64,000 nucleotides of DNA from Saprospiraceae bacterium (GCA_019638385.1 JAHBTW010000001.1:310001-374000); one strand, 5' to 3'; positions 44,659 to 55,274 are shown, counted from the first letter of the stretch. Numbers and translations are program-made. Notes: generated by a model not told the origin, from the sequence alone.

Positions 44659-47643
44659 ATGTTTGGTAAAAAAATATTATTCGCGGCCCTGCTGCTTTGG
44701 TGCGGAATGGCGGCTGCACAGGTAACCGTAAAGGGAACCGTTACAGATGCGAGCGGTGAAACGCTCATCGGCGCCAACATCCTCGTGAAGAACTCCACGA
44801 CGGGGACCATCACGGAGATTGACGGCACTTATGAACTTACGCTCTCCGATGCGTTTGCGACCTTGGTGTTTTCCTACACCGGCTACACGACGCAGGAAAT
44901 CTCGCTCAAGGGAAATACCACCTTGGACGTAGTGTTGCGCGAGGAAGCTCAACTCATCAACGAGGTAGTGGTGGTGGGCTACGGCACGCAGCGCAAAAGC
45001 GACCTCACCGGCGCTGTGACGAGCGTGAAAGGAGAGGAGCTGAAAAAAATAGCGGCCTCCAACCCGGTGCAAGCCTTACAGGGCAAAGTAGCCGGCGTGC
45101 AGGTGAGCGCTGCTTCCGGCCGGCCGGGCGAGGGGCCGGTGGTACGCATTCGCGGCACGGGCACGCTCAACGGCGCAGCACCCATTTATGTAGTGGACGG
45201 CTTGATTCTCAACAACATTGATTTCCTTAATACCGCCGACATCGAGAGTATGGAAATACTCAAAGACGCTTCGGCAGCCGCTATTTACGGTACGCGGGGC
45301 GCCAACGGGGTCATCATCATCACCACGCGCAAAGGCACGCGCGGCCAGAAACCGCGTGTCTCATTCAATTCCTATTATGGAACCCAACAGCCGGAGCGTC
45401 GCATTGCGCTCACCAATGCAACCGAATATGCTCAATTGGTAAACGAGACTTCGGTCAACAGCGGTGGCCAACCGACGTACCCCGACCCAACCGTTTTCGG
45501 TGAAGGGACCGACTGGCAGGACGTCATTTTTCAAAACGGCGCCATTCAGAACTACAACCTCAGCGTGAGTGGAGGCTCGGAATCCATGTTGTTCAACATC
45601 AGCGGCGACGTGTTTCGGCAGGAGGGTATTGTAAAATCCTCTTATTTCAACCGCTATACGCTGCGCATCAACAACGAGTATAATTTTTTCAAGTGGATGA
45701 AATTCGGTCACAATACCGCGTTCGTTTTTTCCGACAACAATCGCGAGCCGGGCGGCATCGTTTTTAACGCGTTGGCCGCCGACCCCACGGCTCCCGTGCG
45801 CGACAGCACCGGCAACTATGGCAACACCTCGCGCAATTCCAACGTAGGCAATCCGGCCGCGCAGCTCGAATACAACAGCTACAACCGGGGCTACGGGCAG
45901 CAGTTTGCCGGCAATGTTTTTACGGATGTATATGTACTCAAAAACCTCACGGCCAGAAGCAGCTTTGGGTTCAGCTTGGTGAACAACCGCAACAAGAGCT
46001 ACGAGCCGCAGTTTTATGTGAATGAACGGCAGCAAAACCCCGAAAGCCGCATATTCGCAGGTGTTTTTCGTGGCGTGGACTGGCAGTGGGAAAACACGCT
46101 CAACTACCAGAAGGACTGGAAAAACCACCGCATCAACCTGTTGGGCGGCTACACGGTGCAAGCCGTTACCGGCGAAGGCATCGGCGGCAGCAGAAACCGG
46201 CTCATCGGCGACACCGAGAATTTTTTCTACCTTGACTCAGGGGATGACCAAACTGCGACGAACTATCAATTTGCCAATACTCCGGAGCGCTATGTGTCCA
46301 CGCTGTTGCGCATCAATTACGCTTTGCACGACAAATACCTACTCACGGCATCTGTCCGTCGGGACGGCTCGTCCCGGTTTGGGTCAGAGCGGCGGTTCGG
46401 TACCTTCCCCTCTGTAGCGGTGGCCTGGCGCGTCATTGAGGAGCCTTTTATGAAGAACCAAAACATACTGACCAACCTGAAGTTGCGTGGTAGTTGGGGG
46501 CGGTTAGGCAATGATAAAATTCCTTCCAATGAGGCCATTCCTGTAGTCGTCAACGGGCTTAGCGCTGTGTTTGGCCCCGATGAAGTCTTAAACTTTGGTG
46601 CGGGAGTAACGGGTTTGGCCAATCCTTTTTTGCAATGGGAAGAAGCCCGCAGCCTCAATGCGGGTATTGAATTGGGGGCATTCGAAAACAGACTCACGCT
46701 TGAACTCGACTACTACCATCGGCGCAGCAGCAAAATTTTAGTGCGCGTACCCATTCCCGATTATGTAGGCTCGGCGATCAGTCCTTTTGTAAATGCCGCC
46801 GATGTAGTGAACAGCGGCATTGATGTTATGCTCAACTGGCGCGGTCAAATCGGCAAATTAGGCTACCGCATCGGTGCGCTTGCTTCGACCGTTCACAACG
46901 AGGTGAAATCGCTGGGGCGGGGCAATGCTTTTCTCAGGGGAGCCATCATCTCCGGCGAGCCTGCCACTTCTACCGTTATAGGAGGCCCTATCGGCGCTTT
47001 TTACGGGTATCAGGTAGCGGGCATTTACCAGAATGCAGAAGATGTGGCGAAGTATCCCAATCAGGGCATTGTGCGGCCCGGCGACCTGCGCTTTGCAGAT
47101 ACCAACGGAGACGGCATCATCAATCCTGACGACCGGGTGTTTCTTGGCAGCCCGATTCCAGATCTCATCTACGGTTTTAATTTGGGCTTCGACCTGGCCG
47201 GTTTCGATTTTTCAGCCGATTTCAACGGCATGTCGGGCAACATGATACTCAATGCCAAAAAAATGGCGCGCGGCTTCGGTATCCCCAATTATGAGACCTC
47301 TTTTCTCGATCGCTGGACAAGCGAAGGCAGCGGTGATTCCGAACCACGCATAACCAATGGCGGGTATCCCAATTTCAACGTGTCGGACCGCTTTTTGGAA
47401 GACGGTTCTTTCATGCGGCTGCGCAGTGTGCAGTTGGGCTATACTTTCCCCAAAAAACTGTTGTCTAAAGCTGGTTTTTCCAGCCTTCGACTGTATGTGA
47501 GCGGCAACAACGTGTTGTTGTGGACAAACTATAGCGGTTACAGCCCGGAAATCGGAAGTGAAAACGTGTTGGAAGTGGGGATTGATCGGGGGATTTATCC
47601 TACGTCGCGCACCTTTTTAGTAGGGCTGAGTGCGAATTTTTAA
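44659..47643 (+). CDS. SusC/RagA-type TonB-linked outer-membrane transporter
   Basis: 994 residues with signal peptide. N-terminal CarboxypepD_reg-like domain (VKGTVTDASGETLIGANILVKNSTTGT), the TonB-box-like NEVVVVGYGTQRKSDLTGAV, plug motifs (VYVVDGLIL, AAIYGTRGANGVIIITTRKG) and a beta barrel ending GLSANF. It imports oligosaccharides with its SusD partner, powered by TonB. It lies 68 bp before susD, separated by a perfect 14-bp stem hairpin. Confidence 0.93.
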   Translation: MFGKKILFAALLLWCGMAAAQVTVKGTVTDASGETLIGANILVKNSTTGTITEIDGTYELTLSDAFATLVFSYTGYTTQEISLKGNTTLDVVLREEAQLINEVVVVGYGTQRKSDLTGAVTSVKGEELKKIAASNPVQALQGKVAGVQVSAASGRPGEGPVVRIRGTGTLNGAAPIYVVDGLILNNIDFLNTADIESMEILKDASAAAIYGTRGANGVIIITTRKGTRGQKPRVSFNSYYGTQQPERRIALTNATEYAQLVNETSVNSGGQPTYPDPTVFGEGTDWQDVIFQNGAIQNYNLSVSGGSESMLFNISGDVFRQEGIVKSSYFNRYTLRINNEYNFFKWMKFGHNTAFVFSDNNREPGGIVFNALAADPTAPVRDSTGNYGNTSRNSNVGNPAAQLEYNSYNRGYGQQFAGNVFTDVYVLKNLTARSSFGFSLVNNRNKSYEPQFYVNERQQNPESRIFAGVFRGVDWQWENTLNYQKDWKNHRINLLGGYTVQAVTGEGIGGSRNRLIGDTENFFYLDSGDDQTATNYQFANTPERYVSTLLRINYALHDKYLLTASVRRDGSSRFGSERRFGTFPSVAVAWRVIEEPFMKNQNILTNLKLRGSWGRLGNDKIPSNEAIPVVVNGLSAVFGPDEVLNFGAGVTGLANPFLQWEEARSLNAGIELGAFENRLTLELDYYHRRSSKILVRVPIPDYVGSAISPFVNAADVVNSGIDVMLNWRGQIGKLGYRIGALASTVHNEVKSLGRGNAFLRGAIISGEPATSTVIGGPIGAFYGYQVAGIYQNAEDVAKYPNQGIVRPGDLRFADTNGDGIINPDDRVFLGSPIPDLIYGFNLGFDLAGFDFSADFNGMSGNMILNAKKMARGFGIPNYETSFLDRWTSEGSGDSEPRITNGGYPNFNVSDRFLEDGSFMRLRSVQLGYTFPKKLLSKAGFSSLRLYVSGNNVLLWTNYSGYSPEIGSENVLEVGIDRGIYPTSRTFLVGLSANF

Positions 47644-47646
47644 AAT

Positions 47647-47680
47647 AGCTGTGAGCTTCGAGTTCACGAAGCTCACAGCT
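47647..47680. repeat. Perfect 14-bp stem hairpin between susC and susD
   Basis: AGCTGTGAGCTTCG (47647-47660), loop AGTTCA, CGAAGCTCACAGCT (47667-47680). It belongs to the AGCTCGCAGCT repeat family. It starts 4 bp after the susC stop, as would fit an intercistronic processing or attenuation hairpin. Confidence 0.85.
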
Positions 47681-47711
47681 ACCACAGAATTAACAAGAAA
47701 AAACTATCATT

Positions 47712-49190
47712 ATGAAAAAGCATATCATTCGACTTCTGGGCCTGGCCCTGTTTACTCTGTCTGTAGGCGGATGCAACAAAGATGTGTTGAATGTGGAGCC
47801 GCAGGCTCAAATTCTCGAAGAGAATTATTTTCAAAAGCCGGAGCACGCGGTGTGGGCCGTCAACGCGATTTACAATCAGTTGCGCACCTGGAATGTAATC
47901 TCGTTCCCGTTCATCTCTATGACCGATATTGTTTCCGACGATGCCTTGAAGGGTAGCACGCCTGCCGACTCGGAACGCCTGAGCACCTTCGATAACTACA
48001 CTTACGGCCCGTCCTTCCCGGAGGAAATACAGTTGGCGTGGCGCGGCTATTACCACGGTATTTTTCGGGCCAATTCGGCTATTCAGGGTATCCCTAAGGT
48101 GGAGATGGACCCGGTGCTGAAAAGCAGGCTGATCGGTGAGGCCAAGTTTTTACGAGCGCATTATTACTTCTACTTAGTGCGGTGGTTTGGAGACATTCCA
48201 CTCATTGACCGGCTGTTGGTGCCGTCGGAGTATTACAACCAGCCGCGCGCACCCAAAGCGGAAGTGTATAACCTGATCATTCAGGATTTGAAAGACGCCA
48301 TAGAGGTGTTGCCGGAGAAGAGTCAGTATGCGGCTGCCGATCTGGGCCGGGTGACCAAAGGCTCAGCAAGAGGCATTTTGGCCAAAGTGTATCTCACCAT
48401 CGGAGATTATGTGAATGCAGAAAAGTATGCATTGGAGGTGATTAATTCCAATCAATACGCCTTGTTGCCGCAGTACAACCGCATTTTTTTGCCGGAAGGC
48501 CAAAACTCCAGCGAGTCGGTATTTGAGATTCAGGCTACGGCGTTGGAAGGCTCGCAGGCCGGCGCATCGCCGTGGAATATGATACAAGGCGTGCGCGGCA
48601 CCCCCAATCTCGGTTGGGGTTTCAATCAGCCCAGCGACGACCTCATTGCCGCGTATGAATCGGGCGATCCCCGCCGCGATGCTACCATTCTGTATGTAGG
48701 AGAGGTGTTGCCCGACGGTTCGGCTATTGTGCAAGACAACCCGGAAATGGTAAACGAGCGCTATAACCAGAAAGCCTGGACGCCGGATCATCCCGGCCTG
48801 CAAGACAACGGCCCCAGCAATATCCGAATCCTGCGCTATGCCGATGTGCTGCTCATTGCCGCCGAAGCGCTCAACGAAAATAACAAGCCGATGGAGGCGC
48901 TCACTTACATCAATTTAGTGCGCGCCCGCGCTCGCGGTACCCGCCCCATCACGGTGGTACCGCCGCTCACCATCACCGACCAAACGCAGCTCCGGCAGGC
49001 CATCTGGCGCGAACGCCGCGTGGAATTGGCGATGGAACAGCACCGTTGGTTTGAATTGGTACGCACCGGGCAGGCGGCTGCCAAACTTGCTCCGCTCGGT
49101 TTTGTGGCCGGTAAACACGAGTTGTTTCCCATTCCGCAATCAGAAATTGACCTGACTGAAGGCATCATAATGCAGAACCCGATGTATTAA
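47712..49190 (+). CDS. RagB/SusD family nutrient-binding lipoprotein
   Basis: 492 residues. Lipoprotein signal with SVGGC, SusD_N-like helices (AVWAVNAIYNQLRTW, IQLAWRGYYHGIFRANSAI, AKFLRAHYYFYLVRWFGDIPL) and the RagB C-terminal part (LRYADVLLIAAEALNE, RRVELAMEQHRWFELVRTG, FPIPQSEID). It caps the SusC barrel and binds oligosaccharide. Follows susC directly. Confidence 0.93.
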   Translation: MKKHIIRLLGLALFTLSVGGCNKDVLNVEPQAQILEENYFQKPEHAVWAVNAIYNQLRTWNVISFPFISMTDIVSDDALKGSTPADSERLSTFDNYTYGPSFPEEIQLAWRGYYHGIFRANSAIQGIPKVEMDPVLKSRLIGEAKFLRAHYYFYLVRWFGDIPLIDRLLVPSEYYNQPRAPKAEVYNLIIQDLKDAIEVLPEKSQYAAADLGRVTKGSARGILAKVYLTIGDYVNAEKYALEVINSNQYALLPQYNRIFLPEGQNSSESVFEIQATALEGSQAGASPWNMIQGVRGTPNLGWGFNQPSDDLIAAYESGDPRRDATILYVGEVLPDGSAIVQDNPEMVNERYNQKAWTPDHPGLQDNGPSNIRILRYADVLLIAAEALNENNKPMEALTYINLVRARARGTRPITVVPPLTITDQTQLRQAIWRERRVELAMEQHRWFELVRTGQAAAKLAPLGFVAGKHELFPIPQSEIDLTEGIIMQNPMY

Positions 49191-49222
49191 TTGTAAAGCA
49201 CAAACTACAAACAAACTTACTT

Positions 49223-52200
49223 ATGCAAAGATTTTTACAACTCCTTGCAGGGGTGCTCCTTTGCGGGTTATTCTCTGCATCCGCTCAGACGGATACCATC
49301 CTGATTGACTTCGGGAACAACCTCTCGCCTGCGCCCTGGAACAACCTCACCGATCCGGTGGCCGGGCAAATCGGCGATCTGATCAACTCGGCGGGGCAAC
49401 CCACCGGCAGGTCCATTGCAGTGTATGATCCGTTTAACAACATCAACACCGCCGGCACGCTGAGTCCCGTCCCGGCGATCGGTTTCCCGCCGACCGCTAC
49501 GGGCGACAGTTTCTTTGGGAATACAGCCACTTTCGGCGGGCAGATACAAGAGACCGGGGGGGTGGAGCTGGCCGGCCTCGATCCGAACAAGGAATATGCG
49601 TTTACGATTTTCGCTTCGCGCATTTCGGTGGCCGACAACCGCGAGGCGCGCTATACTTTTCAGGGGTTGACAACGGAAATCGCCGATTTGGATGCCTCCA
49701 ACAATGCCGACATGGTGACTACCGCTACCTTGCGCCCCGATGCCAACGGCGTCATCCGCATAGAAGCCGCGCCGGGGCCGAACAACAACAACGGCACCGG
49801 ATTTTACTACCTCGGTGCGCTGTACATGGTGTATGAACAAGACCCGCCGCCCCCGCCGGCTATGGATACCATTTTGATTGATTTTGGGAATGTGCTTTCG
49901 CCCGCTCCCTGGAACAACCTCACCGAACCGATAGCCGGGTTGATCAACGATCTGATCAATACAGCAGGGCAGTCAACCGGCAGAGGCATTGCCGTGTATG
50001 ATGCTTTCAACAATATCAATACCGTGGGCACGCAAAGCCCCGATCCGGCGCTCGGCTTTCCGCCCACTGCCACAGGGGATAGTTTCTTTGGCAATACGGC
50101 CACTTTCGGCGGGCAAATACAACCTACGGGCGGAGTGGAACTCTTCAATCTCAACCCGGAGAAGGAATATACTTTTACGGTTTTTGCTTCCCGCATTTCG
50201 GTGGCCGACAACCGCGAGGCGCGCTATACCTTCCAGGGCCTGACGACGGAGATCGCCGATTTGGATGCCTCCAACAATGCAGACATGGTGACTACCGCGA
50301 CCCTGCGGCCCGATGCGAACGGCGTCATCCGTATGGAAGCTGCGCCGGGGCCGAACAACAACAACGGCACCGGTTTCTACTACCTCGGCGCTATGAGTAT
50401 GATGTACGAAGCGGAAGAGCCGCCTGTGGCAGTATTGCAAGATACCCTGCTCATTGACTTCGGGCCACAGCTTTCGCCCGCGCCCTGGAATAATGTGACC
50501 GATCCTGCTGAGGGCCGGGTAAATAACTTAGTGAATAAGTCGGGCGCGCTTTCCGGAAAAGGTGTCGCCGTATTTGACGCTTTCAACAACGTGAATACTG
50601 CCGGTACTACAAGTCCCTCGCCCTCGATCGGTTTTCCGGCCTCTGCCACCGGCGACAGTTTTTATGGCAACACAGGACTTTTTGCAGGGCAGGTGCAACC
50701 CACCGGCGGGGTAGAACTTTTCAACCTCGATCCGAGCAAGCCGCACACTGTGGCCATTTTCGCTTCCCGCGTCGGCGGCGACATGCGCGAGGCGCAGTAC
50801 CTCATTGAGGGGCTGAGTACAGAAACGGTGTTGCTCAACGCCTCTTCCAATACCGATATGGTTGCTGTGGCCACCCTGTTGCCCGATGCCGACGGCATTA
50901 TTCGCATCACGGCCTCGCCGGGACCGAACAACAACACGGCATCCGGTTTCTTTCACCTCGGCGCCATGCGGATCAGTTTCGAGCGCGAAGAGCCGCCCGT
51001 GATACCGCTCGCCGATACCTTGCTCATTGATTTTGGCAACAACCTCTCGCCCGCGCCCTGGAATAACATCACCGACCCGGCAGCCGGGCAGATAGACAAC
51101 CTGCTCCGCTCTGCGGGCGATGAGTCCGGTATTTCCATTGCGGTGTATGATCCATTCAATAACATCAATACAGGGGGTACGCTCAGCCCCGATCCGGCCC
51201 TCGGCTTCCCGCCCACTGCTACAGGCGATAGCTTTTTTGGTAATACCGGCACTTTCGGCGGGCAGATGCAACCCACCGGCGGAGTGGAATTGGCCAATCT
51301 CAACCCGGACAAAGCTTACACCTTTACCGTTTTTGCTTCCCGCACGGCTTCTGCCGATATCCGCGAGGCGCGCTATACGTTTCAGGGATTGACGACGGAA
51401 ATTGCGGATTTGGATGCTTCCAACAACGTTGACATGGTGGCCACGGCAACCTTGTTTCCCGATGAGAACGGCATCATCCGCATGGAGGCCGCACCGGGGC
51501 CGAACAACAACAATACTACCGGGTTTTTCTACCTCGGCGCCATGAAAGTGGCGTATGATCGCGACCCGCCGCCCGTGGTACTGATGGACACGCTGTTGGT
51601 GGATTTTGGTAACAACCTGTCGCCGCTGCCCTGGAACAATGTGGCCGATCCTGTGGCCGGTAATATTGACGACCTGCTGACTTCGGGCGGTTTCTCCTCC
51701 GGCAAGTCGGTGTTTGTATATGATTCATTCAACAACATCAATACCGCCGGCACCATCAGCCCCGACCCGGCCATCGGATTCCCACCGACCGCTACGGGCG
51801 ATAGTTTCTTCGGCAACACCGCCACATTCGGCGGGCAGATACAGCCTACGGGCGGGGTGGAATTTGCCAATCTCAACCCCAACAAGGCGCACACCTTCCT
51901 CATTTTTGCTTCCCGCACGGCATCGCCCGACAACCGCGAGGCGCGTTATACCCTGCAAGGGCTTTCGCAGGAAACGGTGTTGCTGAACGCTTCTAACAAT
52001 ACCAACATCGTGGCCACGGCTACGCTGTTTCCCTCCAATGAAGGCATCATCCGCGTAGAGGCTGCGCCGGGGCCGAACAACGACAACGCATCCGGTTTTT
52101 ACTACCTCAACGCCATGAAGGTCATTTATGAGCAGGAGGAAATCGGGCCGGCGGAGTTGTCGCTGGTGTCGCCCAACGGCGGCGAGTACTGGCAAGTGGA

Positions 52201-53359
52201 CAAAACGCCCGCCATCATTTGGGAGAGCAAGAACTTAGGCAGCGTGACTTTGGAGTACTCCACCGATAACGGCGGCTCCTGGACGAGCATTGCAACCGTA
52301 CCGGCCGTGCAAAAAGAATACACTTGGACAGTGCCCAATACGCCCTCCACGGAGTGTTTGGTGCGCGTTTCATCCGACACCCTTTCGGATGTGAGCAACG
52401 GCGTGTTTGAAATAGCCGATGATGATGTCACATGCCGCATCGTGGTGCTCGGCTCTTCCACAGCGGAAGGCACGGGCGCTGTGCCGGTCATAGACAGCTC
52501 CTGGGTGAACCGTTACCGGAAAGAGATTTTCCAAAAGAATACGCGCTACGCCGTTACCAATCTGGCGCGCGGCGGATACACGACTTACCACATTTTACCC
52601 ACCGGTACGACCATACCGCCCGGCGTGAATGTGACCATTGACCCGGTTCGCAACATCACTCATGCGCTTACGCTCGATCCGTATGCCATCATCATCAACA
52701 TGCCCTCCAACGATGCGGCCAACACCTTCGGCGTGCAGGAGCAGTTGGACAACATCGCTTTGGTAGCCGCCACGGCCAACAGCGGCGGCGCGGGCGTGTG
52801 GGTCGGTACCACGCAACCGAGAAACTTTACGAATCCCGCTCAGATTCTCCTGCAAACGATTGTGAGAGATTCTATTCTGAGTATCTACGGCGACTTTGCC
52901 ATTGATTTCTGGACCGGCCTTGCAGCGCCCAACGGCTTCATTGATCCAGCGTATAACTCCGGCGACGGCATCCACATCAACAACGCCGGTCACCGGCTCC
53001 TCTATGAGCGCGTATTGGCCAAGGGCATTGATACCATTGACTGTACCATCTTCTCCGGCACGCCGGATGTAGTGATGTGGAACGATGTGCGCCTGAATGT
53101 TTTTCCCAACCCGTTTCAGGATTCCTTTACAATTGAATTTGAAACGAAATCCGCCGCTGAAGTAGAATTGAGGGTGACGGATTTGTTGGGCCGGCAGGTT
53201 ATGGTGGTGAAAGAGACTTTTCAGCAGGCAGGCATACACCGACTGCAAGTGGACGGGCTTCCGGTTGCGGCAGTGGGCCGACAGATGTTGTTTGGTATGA
53301 TGTCCATTCAGCAGACGCAGGGTTTGTCGCGGGGGAGTGTGAAGCTGGTGCGGCATTAG
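49223..53359 (+). CDS. T9SS protein with five 191-residue tandem repeats and an SGNH hydrolase domain
   Basis: 1378 residues, signal peptide (LLCGLFSASAQ). Five near-identical modules start at DTILIDFG/DTLLIDFG-type strands (nt 49292, 49865, 50441, 51014, 51587); each has SPAPWNN, FPPTATGDSFFGNT and AAPGPNNNN-type motifs. A PPPPP or EEPP-type linker separates units. Then comes an Ig-like domain (LVSPNGGEYW...), and an SGNH/GDSL hydrolase (residues about 1073-1275) with GSSTAEG, ARGG, NMPSND and the catalytic DGIHINNAGH. T9SS domain VFPNPFQDSFTI to the end. Probably an acylesterase acting on decorated glycan or a surface glycan-binding protein of the PUL; the repeats' ligand is unknown. Confidence 0.86.
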   Translation: MQRFLQLLAGVLLCGLFSASAQTDTILIDFGNNLSPAPWNNLTDPVAGQIGDLINSAGQPTGRSIAVYDPFNNINTAGTLSPVPAIGFPPTATGDSFFGNTATFGGQIQETGGVELAGLDPNKEYAFTIFASRISVADNREARYTFQGLTTEIADLDASNNADMVTTATLRPDANGVIRIEAAPGPNNNNGTGFYYLGALYMVYEQDPPPPPAMDTILIDFGNVLSPAPWNNLTEPIAGLINDLINTAGQSTGRGIAVYDAFNNINTVGTQSPDPALGFPPTATGDSFFGNTATFGGQIQPTGGVELFNLNPEKEYTFTVFASRISVADNREARYTFQGLTTEIADLDASNNADMVTTATLRPDANGVIRMEAAPGPNNNNGTGFYYLGAMSMMYEAEEPPVAVLQDTLLIDFGPQLSPAPWNNVTDPAEGRVNNLVNKSGALSGKGVAVFDAFNNVNTAGTTSPSPSIGFPASATGDSFYGNTGLFAGQVQPTGGVELFNLDPSKPHTVAIFASRVGGDMREAQYLIEGLSTETVLLNASSNTDMVAVATLLPDADGIIRITASPGPNNNTASGFFHLGAMRISFEREEPPVIPLADTLLIDFGNNLSPAPWNNITDPAAGQIDNLLRSAGDESGISIAVYDPFNNINTGGTLSPDPALGFPPTATGDSFFGNTGTFGGQMQPTGGVELANLNPDKAYTFTVFASRTASADIREARYTFQGLTTEIADLDASNNVDMVATATLFPDENGIIRMEAAPGPNNNNTTGFFYLGAMKVAYDRDPPPVVLMDTLLVDFGNNLSPLPWNNVADPVAGNIDDLLTSGGFSSGKSVFVYDSFNNINTAGTISPDPAIGFPPTATGDSFFGNTATFGGQIQPTGGVEFANLNPNKAHTFLIFASRTASPDNREARYTLQGLSQETVLLNASNNTNIVATATLFPSNEGIIRVEAAPGPNNDNASGFYYLNAMKVIYEQEEIGPAELSLVSPNGGEYWQVDKTPAIIWESKNLGSVTLEYSTDNGGSWTSIATVPAVQKEYTWTVPNTPSTECLVRVSSDTLSDVSNGVFEIADDDVTCRIVVLGSSTAEGTGAVPVIDSSWVNRYRKEIFQKNTRYAVTNLARGGYTTYHILPTGTTIPPGVNVTIDPVRNITHALTLDPYAIIINMPSNDAANTFGVQEQLDNIALVAATANSGGAGVWVGTTQPRNFTNPAQILLQTIVRDSILSIYGDFAIDFWTGLAAPNGFIDPAYNSGDGIHINNAGHRLLYERVLAKGIDTIDCTIFSGTPDVVMWNDVRLNVFPNPFQDSFTIEFETKSAAEVELRVTDLLGRQVMVVKETFQQAGIHRLQVDGLPVAAVGRQMLFGMMSIQQTQGLSRGSVKLVRH
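49292..52135 (+). repeat. Five tandem about 573-bp repeats within the SGNH/T9SS gene
   Basis: Unit starts 49292, 49865, 50441, 51014 and 51587 give periods of 573, 576, 573 and 573 bp, all multiples of three. Long segments are near identical between units 1, 2 and 4, suggesting recent duplication or ongoing gene conversion. Confidence 0.85.
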
Positions 53360-53415
53360 GAGCTGCGAGCTGCGAGTTATGAGTTCTTGCTGGAAAACTC
53401 ATAGCTCGCAGCTCC
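53359..53415. terminator. Bidirectional hairpin of the AGCTCGCAGCT family
   Basis: GGAGCTGCGAG (53359-53369) pairs with CTCGCAGCTCC (53405-53415); ATGAGTT and AACTCAT pair inside. It fills the gap between the convergent SGNH/T9SS and hscA genes and probably terminates both. Confidence 0.7.
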
Positions 53416-53417
53416 TT

Positions 53418-55274
53418 TCACAGCTTGCTCCCCTTAAGCGCCTGAGCCACATTGGCTTCGAGGGCGCGGTGGGCGAGCGGTGCAGAGTAGGTATTCAGGT
53501 CTTCCATAGCCTTATTGATGAGGTCTTTATCAGTGCCCTGAGCGGCGGCGGCGAGGTCTCCGGCGAGTGCGGTGATGCGGGCGCTTTCATCGGGTGTAAA
53601 CAAGGCTTCATTTTGTTGGAGGAATCGTTCGGTGGCGATGAGCACGCTTTGGGCTTCATTGCGGGCTTCGAGCAGGGCGCGAGCGGCCACGTCCTCTTTG
53701 GCGTGCTGGATGGAGTCAATGAGCATACGCGCCATATCTTCTTCCGAGATGCCGTATTGTGAGCGCATTTCCACTTCCTGCTCCACGCCGGAGCGCAGTT
53801 CTTTGGCTCTGACGCGCAGAATGCCGTCGGCATCCAGAATAAAATGAATTTCGATTTTGGGAAGTCCGGCGGGCATGGGCGGGATACCGCGCAGGATGAA
53901 TTCGCCGAGTGGACGGTTGTGTTCTACGAGGTCGCGTTCGCCCTGATAGACAGCCACTTTGAGGTTGCGCTGCCCGTCCACGGAAGTGGTATAACTGCGG
54001 CCCACTTTGGCGGGTATTTTGGAGTTGCGGGGCAGAATCACGTCCATGAGGCCGCCCACGGTTTCGATGCCGAGCGAGAGCGGCGTAATGTCTATGAGCA
54101 GCAGATCTTTTTGATTGCCGGCCAGTACATCGGCCTGAATGGCGGCGCCGAGCGCTACTACTTCATCGGGGTTGAGTTTGTCATAAACTTCCCGTCCGAA
54201 AAATTCGGCTACGGCGCTTTTCACCAACGGCGTACGGGTGGAACCGCCCACCATGATGACATGCTGAATGTCGGCGGCGCTGAGGCCGGCATCTCGCAGG
54301 GCCTTGCGGCAAGCGTCAATGGTGCGTTGCAGGAGGGGTTGTATGAGCGATTCAAATTGCGGGCGACTGATGCGCAGGGGGAATCCGTCGAGCGTATCTT
54401 CAAACACATCGCTGCGGCTGAGTTGTTTTTTGGCTGCTTCGGCGCGCAGGCGCAGGGCCTGGCTCATGCCTTTGCCGGCTTCGATTTGAGTTTTTAAGGC
54501 AGGGTTTTGTTCCATCCAGAAATCCATCACAGCGCGATCGAAGTCATCGCCGCCGAGAAAGGTATCGCCATGAGTGGAGAGTACTTCAAATATACCTTCC
54601 TGAATGCGGAGGATGGAGATGTCGAAAGTGCCGCCGCCGAGGTCATACACGGCGATGGTTTGGTTGTCGTCGGGGTGCAGTCCGATGCCGTAAGCGAGAC
54701 TGGCGGCGGTGGGTTCGTTCACGATGCGGAGCACGTCGAGGCCGGCGAGTTTGCCGGCATCGCGGGTGGCCTGCCGCTGTGCGTCATTGAAGTAGGCGGG
54801 CACAGTGATGACGGCTTTGCTCACAGGTTGTTCGAGCACGGCTTCGATGCGGGCTTTGAGTGCCCGGAGTATTTCGGCGGAGAGTTCGACGGGGGTGTAG
54901 AACCGATCGTTGACGCGAATTTTTACCAGACTTTCCGTGTCTTCATCAATGATTTGGTAGCCGAAGTATTGCTCAAAGCCTTCCACATCGTGGTACGATT
55001 TGCCCATGAGGCGTTTCACGGAATAAATAGTGTGTTGCGGATCGGTGATGAGTTTGGCTTTGGCTTCGTCGCCTACGAGGATGCCGCCATCGGGCAGAAA
55101 ATGGATAACGGAGGGCACTAAAGGGCTTTTGCCGTCGCGATCTTTCACGGCATGAGTGGTTCCTTCTTTCATGTAAGCCACCAGGCTGTTGGTGGTTCCT
55201 AAGTCAATACCGACGATTAAGTCTGTGTCTTTGTGCAGTTTACCTTCTTTAAGGTCAATAGAAAAGCTGGGCAT
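53418..55274 (-). CDS. hscA: Hsp70 chaperone, HscA/DnaK type
   Basis: 618 residues. N-terminal [30 protein letters not shown] with about 20 residues before the nucleotide site resembles HscA-type Hsp70. Hsp70 signatures: [48 protein letters not shown]; substrate domain [17 protein letters not shown]. HscA with HscB transfers Fe-S clusters from IscU; no isc genes adjoin, so general chaperone activity cannot be excluded. Shorter than DnaK (usually about 635-640) with no long acidic tail. Confidence 0.87.
   Translation of the reverse strand: MPSFSIDLKEGKLHKDTDLIVGIDLGTTNSLVAYMKEGTTHAVKDRDGKSPLVPSVIHFLPDGGILVGDEAKAKLITDPQHTIYSVKRLMGKSYHDVEGFEQYFGYQIIDEDTESLVKIRVNDRFYTPVELSAEILRALKARIEAVLEQPVSKAVITVPAYFNDAQRQATRDAGKLAGLDVLRIVNEPTAASLAYGIGLHPDDNQTIAVYDLGGGTFDISILRIQEGIFEVLSTHGDTFLGGDDFDRAVMDFWMEQNPALKTQIEAGKGMSQALRLRAEAAKKQLSRSDVFEDTLDGFPLRISRPQFESLIQPLLQRTIDACRKALRDAGLSAADIQHVIMVGGSTRTPLVKSAVAEFFGREVYDKLNPDEVVALGAAIQADVLAGNQKDLLLIDITPLSLGIETVGGLMDVILPRNSKIPAKVGRSYTTSVDGQRNLKVAVYQGERDLVEHNRPLGEFILRGIPPMPAGLPKIEIHFILDADGILRVRAKELRSGVEQEVEMRSQYGISEEDMARMLIDSIQHAKEDVAARALLEARNEAQSVLIATERFLQQNEALFTPDESARITALAGDLAAAAQGTDKDLINKAMEDLNTYSAPLAHRALEANVAQALKGSKL

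Noticed and set aside
54507..55121. Long plus-strand open frame opposite hscA
   Set aside because: Antisense shadow of an unmistakable Hsp70 gene.
53418..55274. Assignment of the Hsp70 gene as housekeeping DnaK
   Set aside because: The N-terminal extension before the nucleotide-binding motif and the shorter C-terminus fit HscA better; still only a moderate call.
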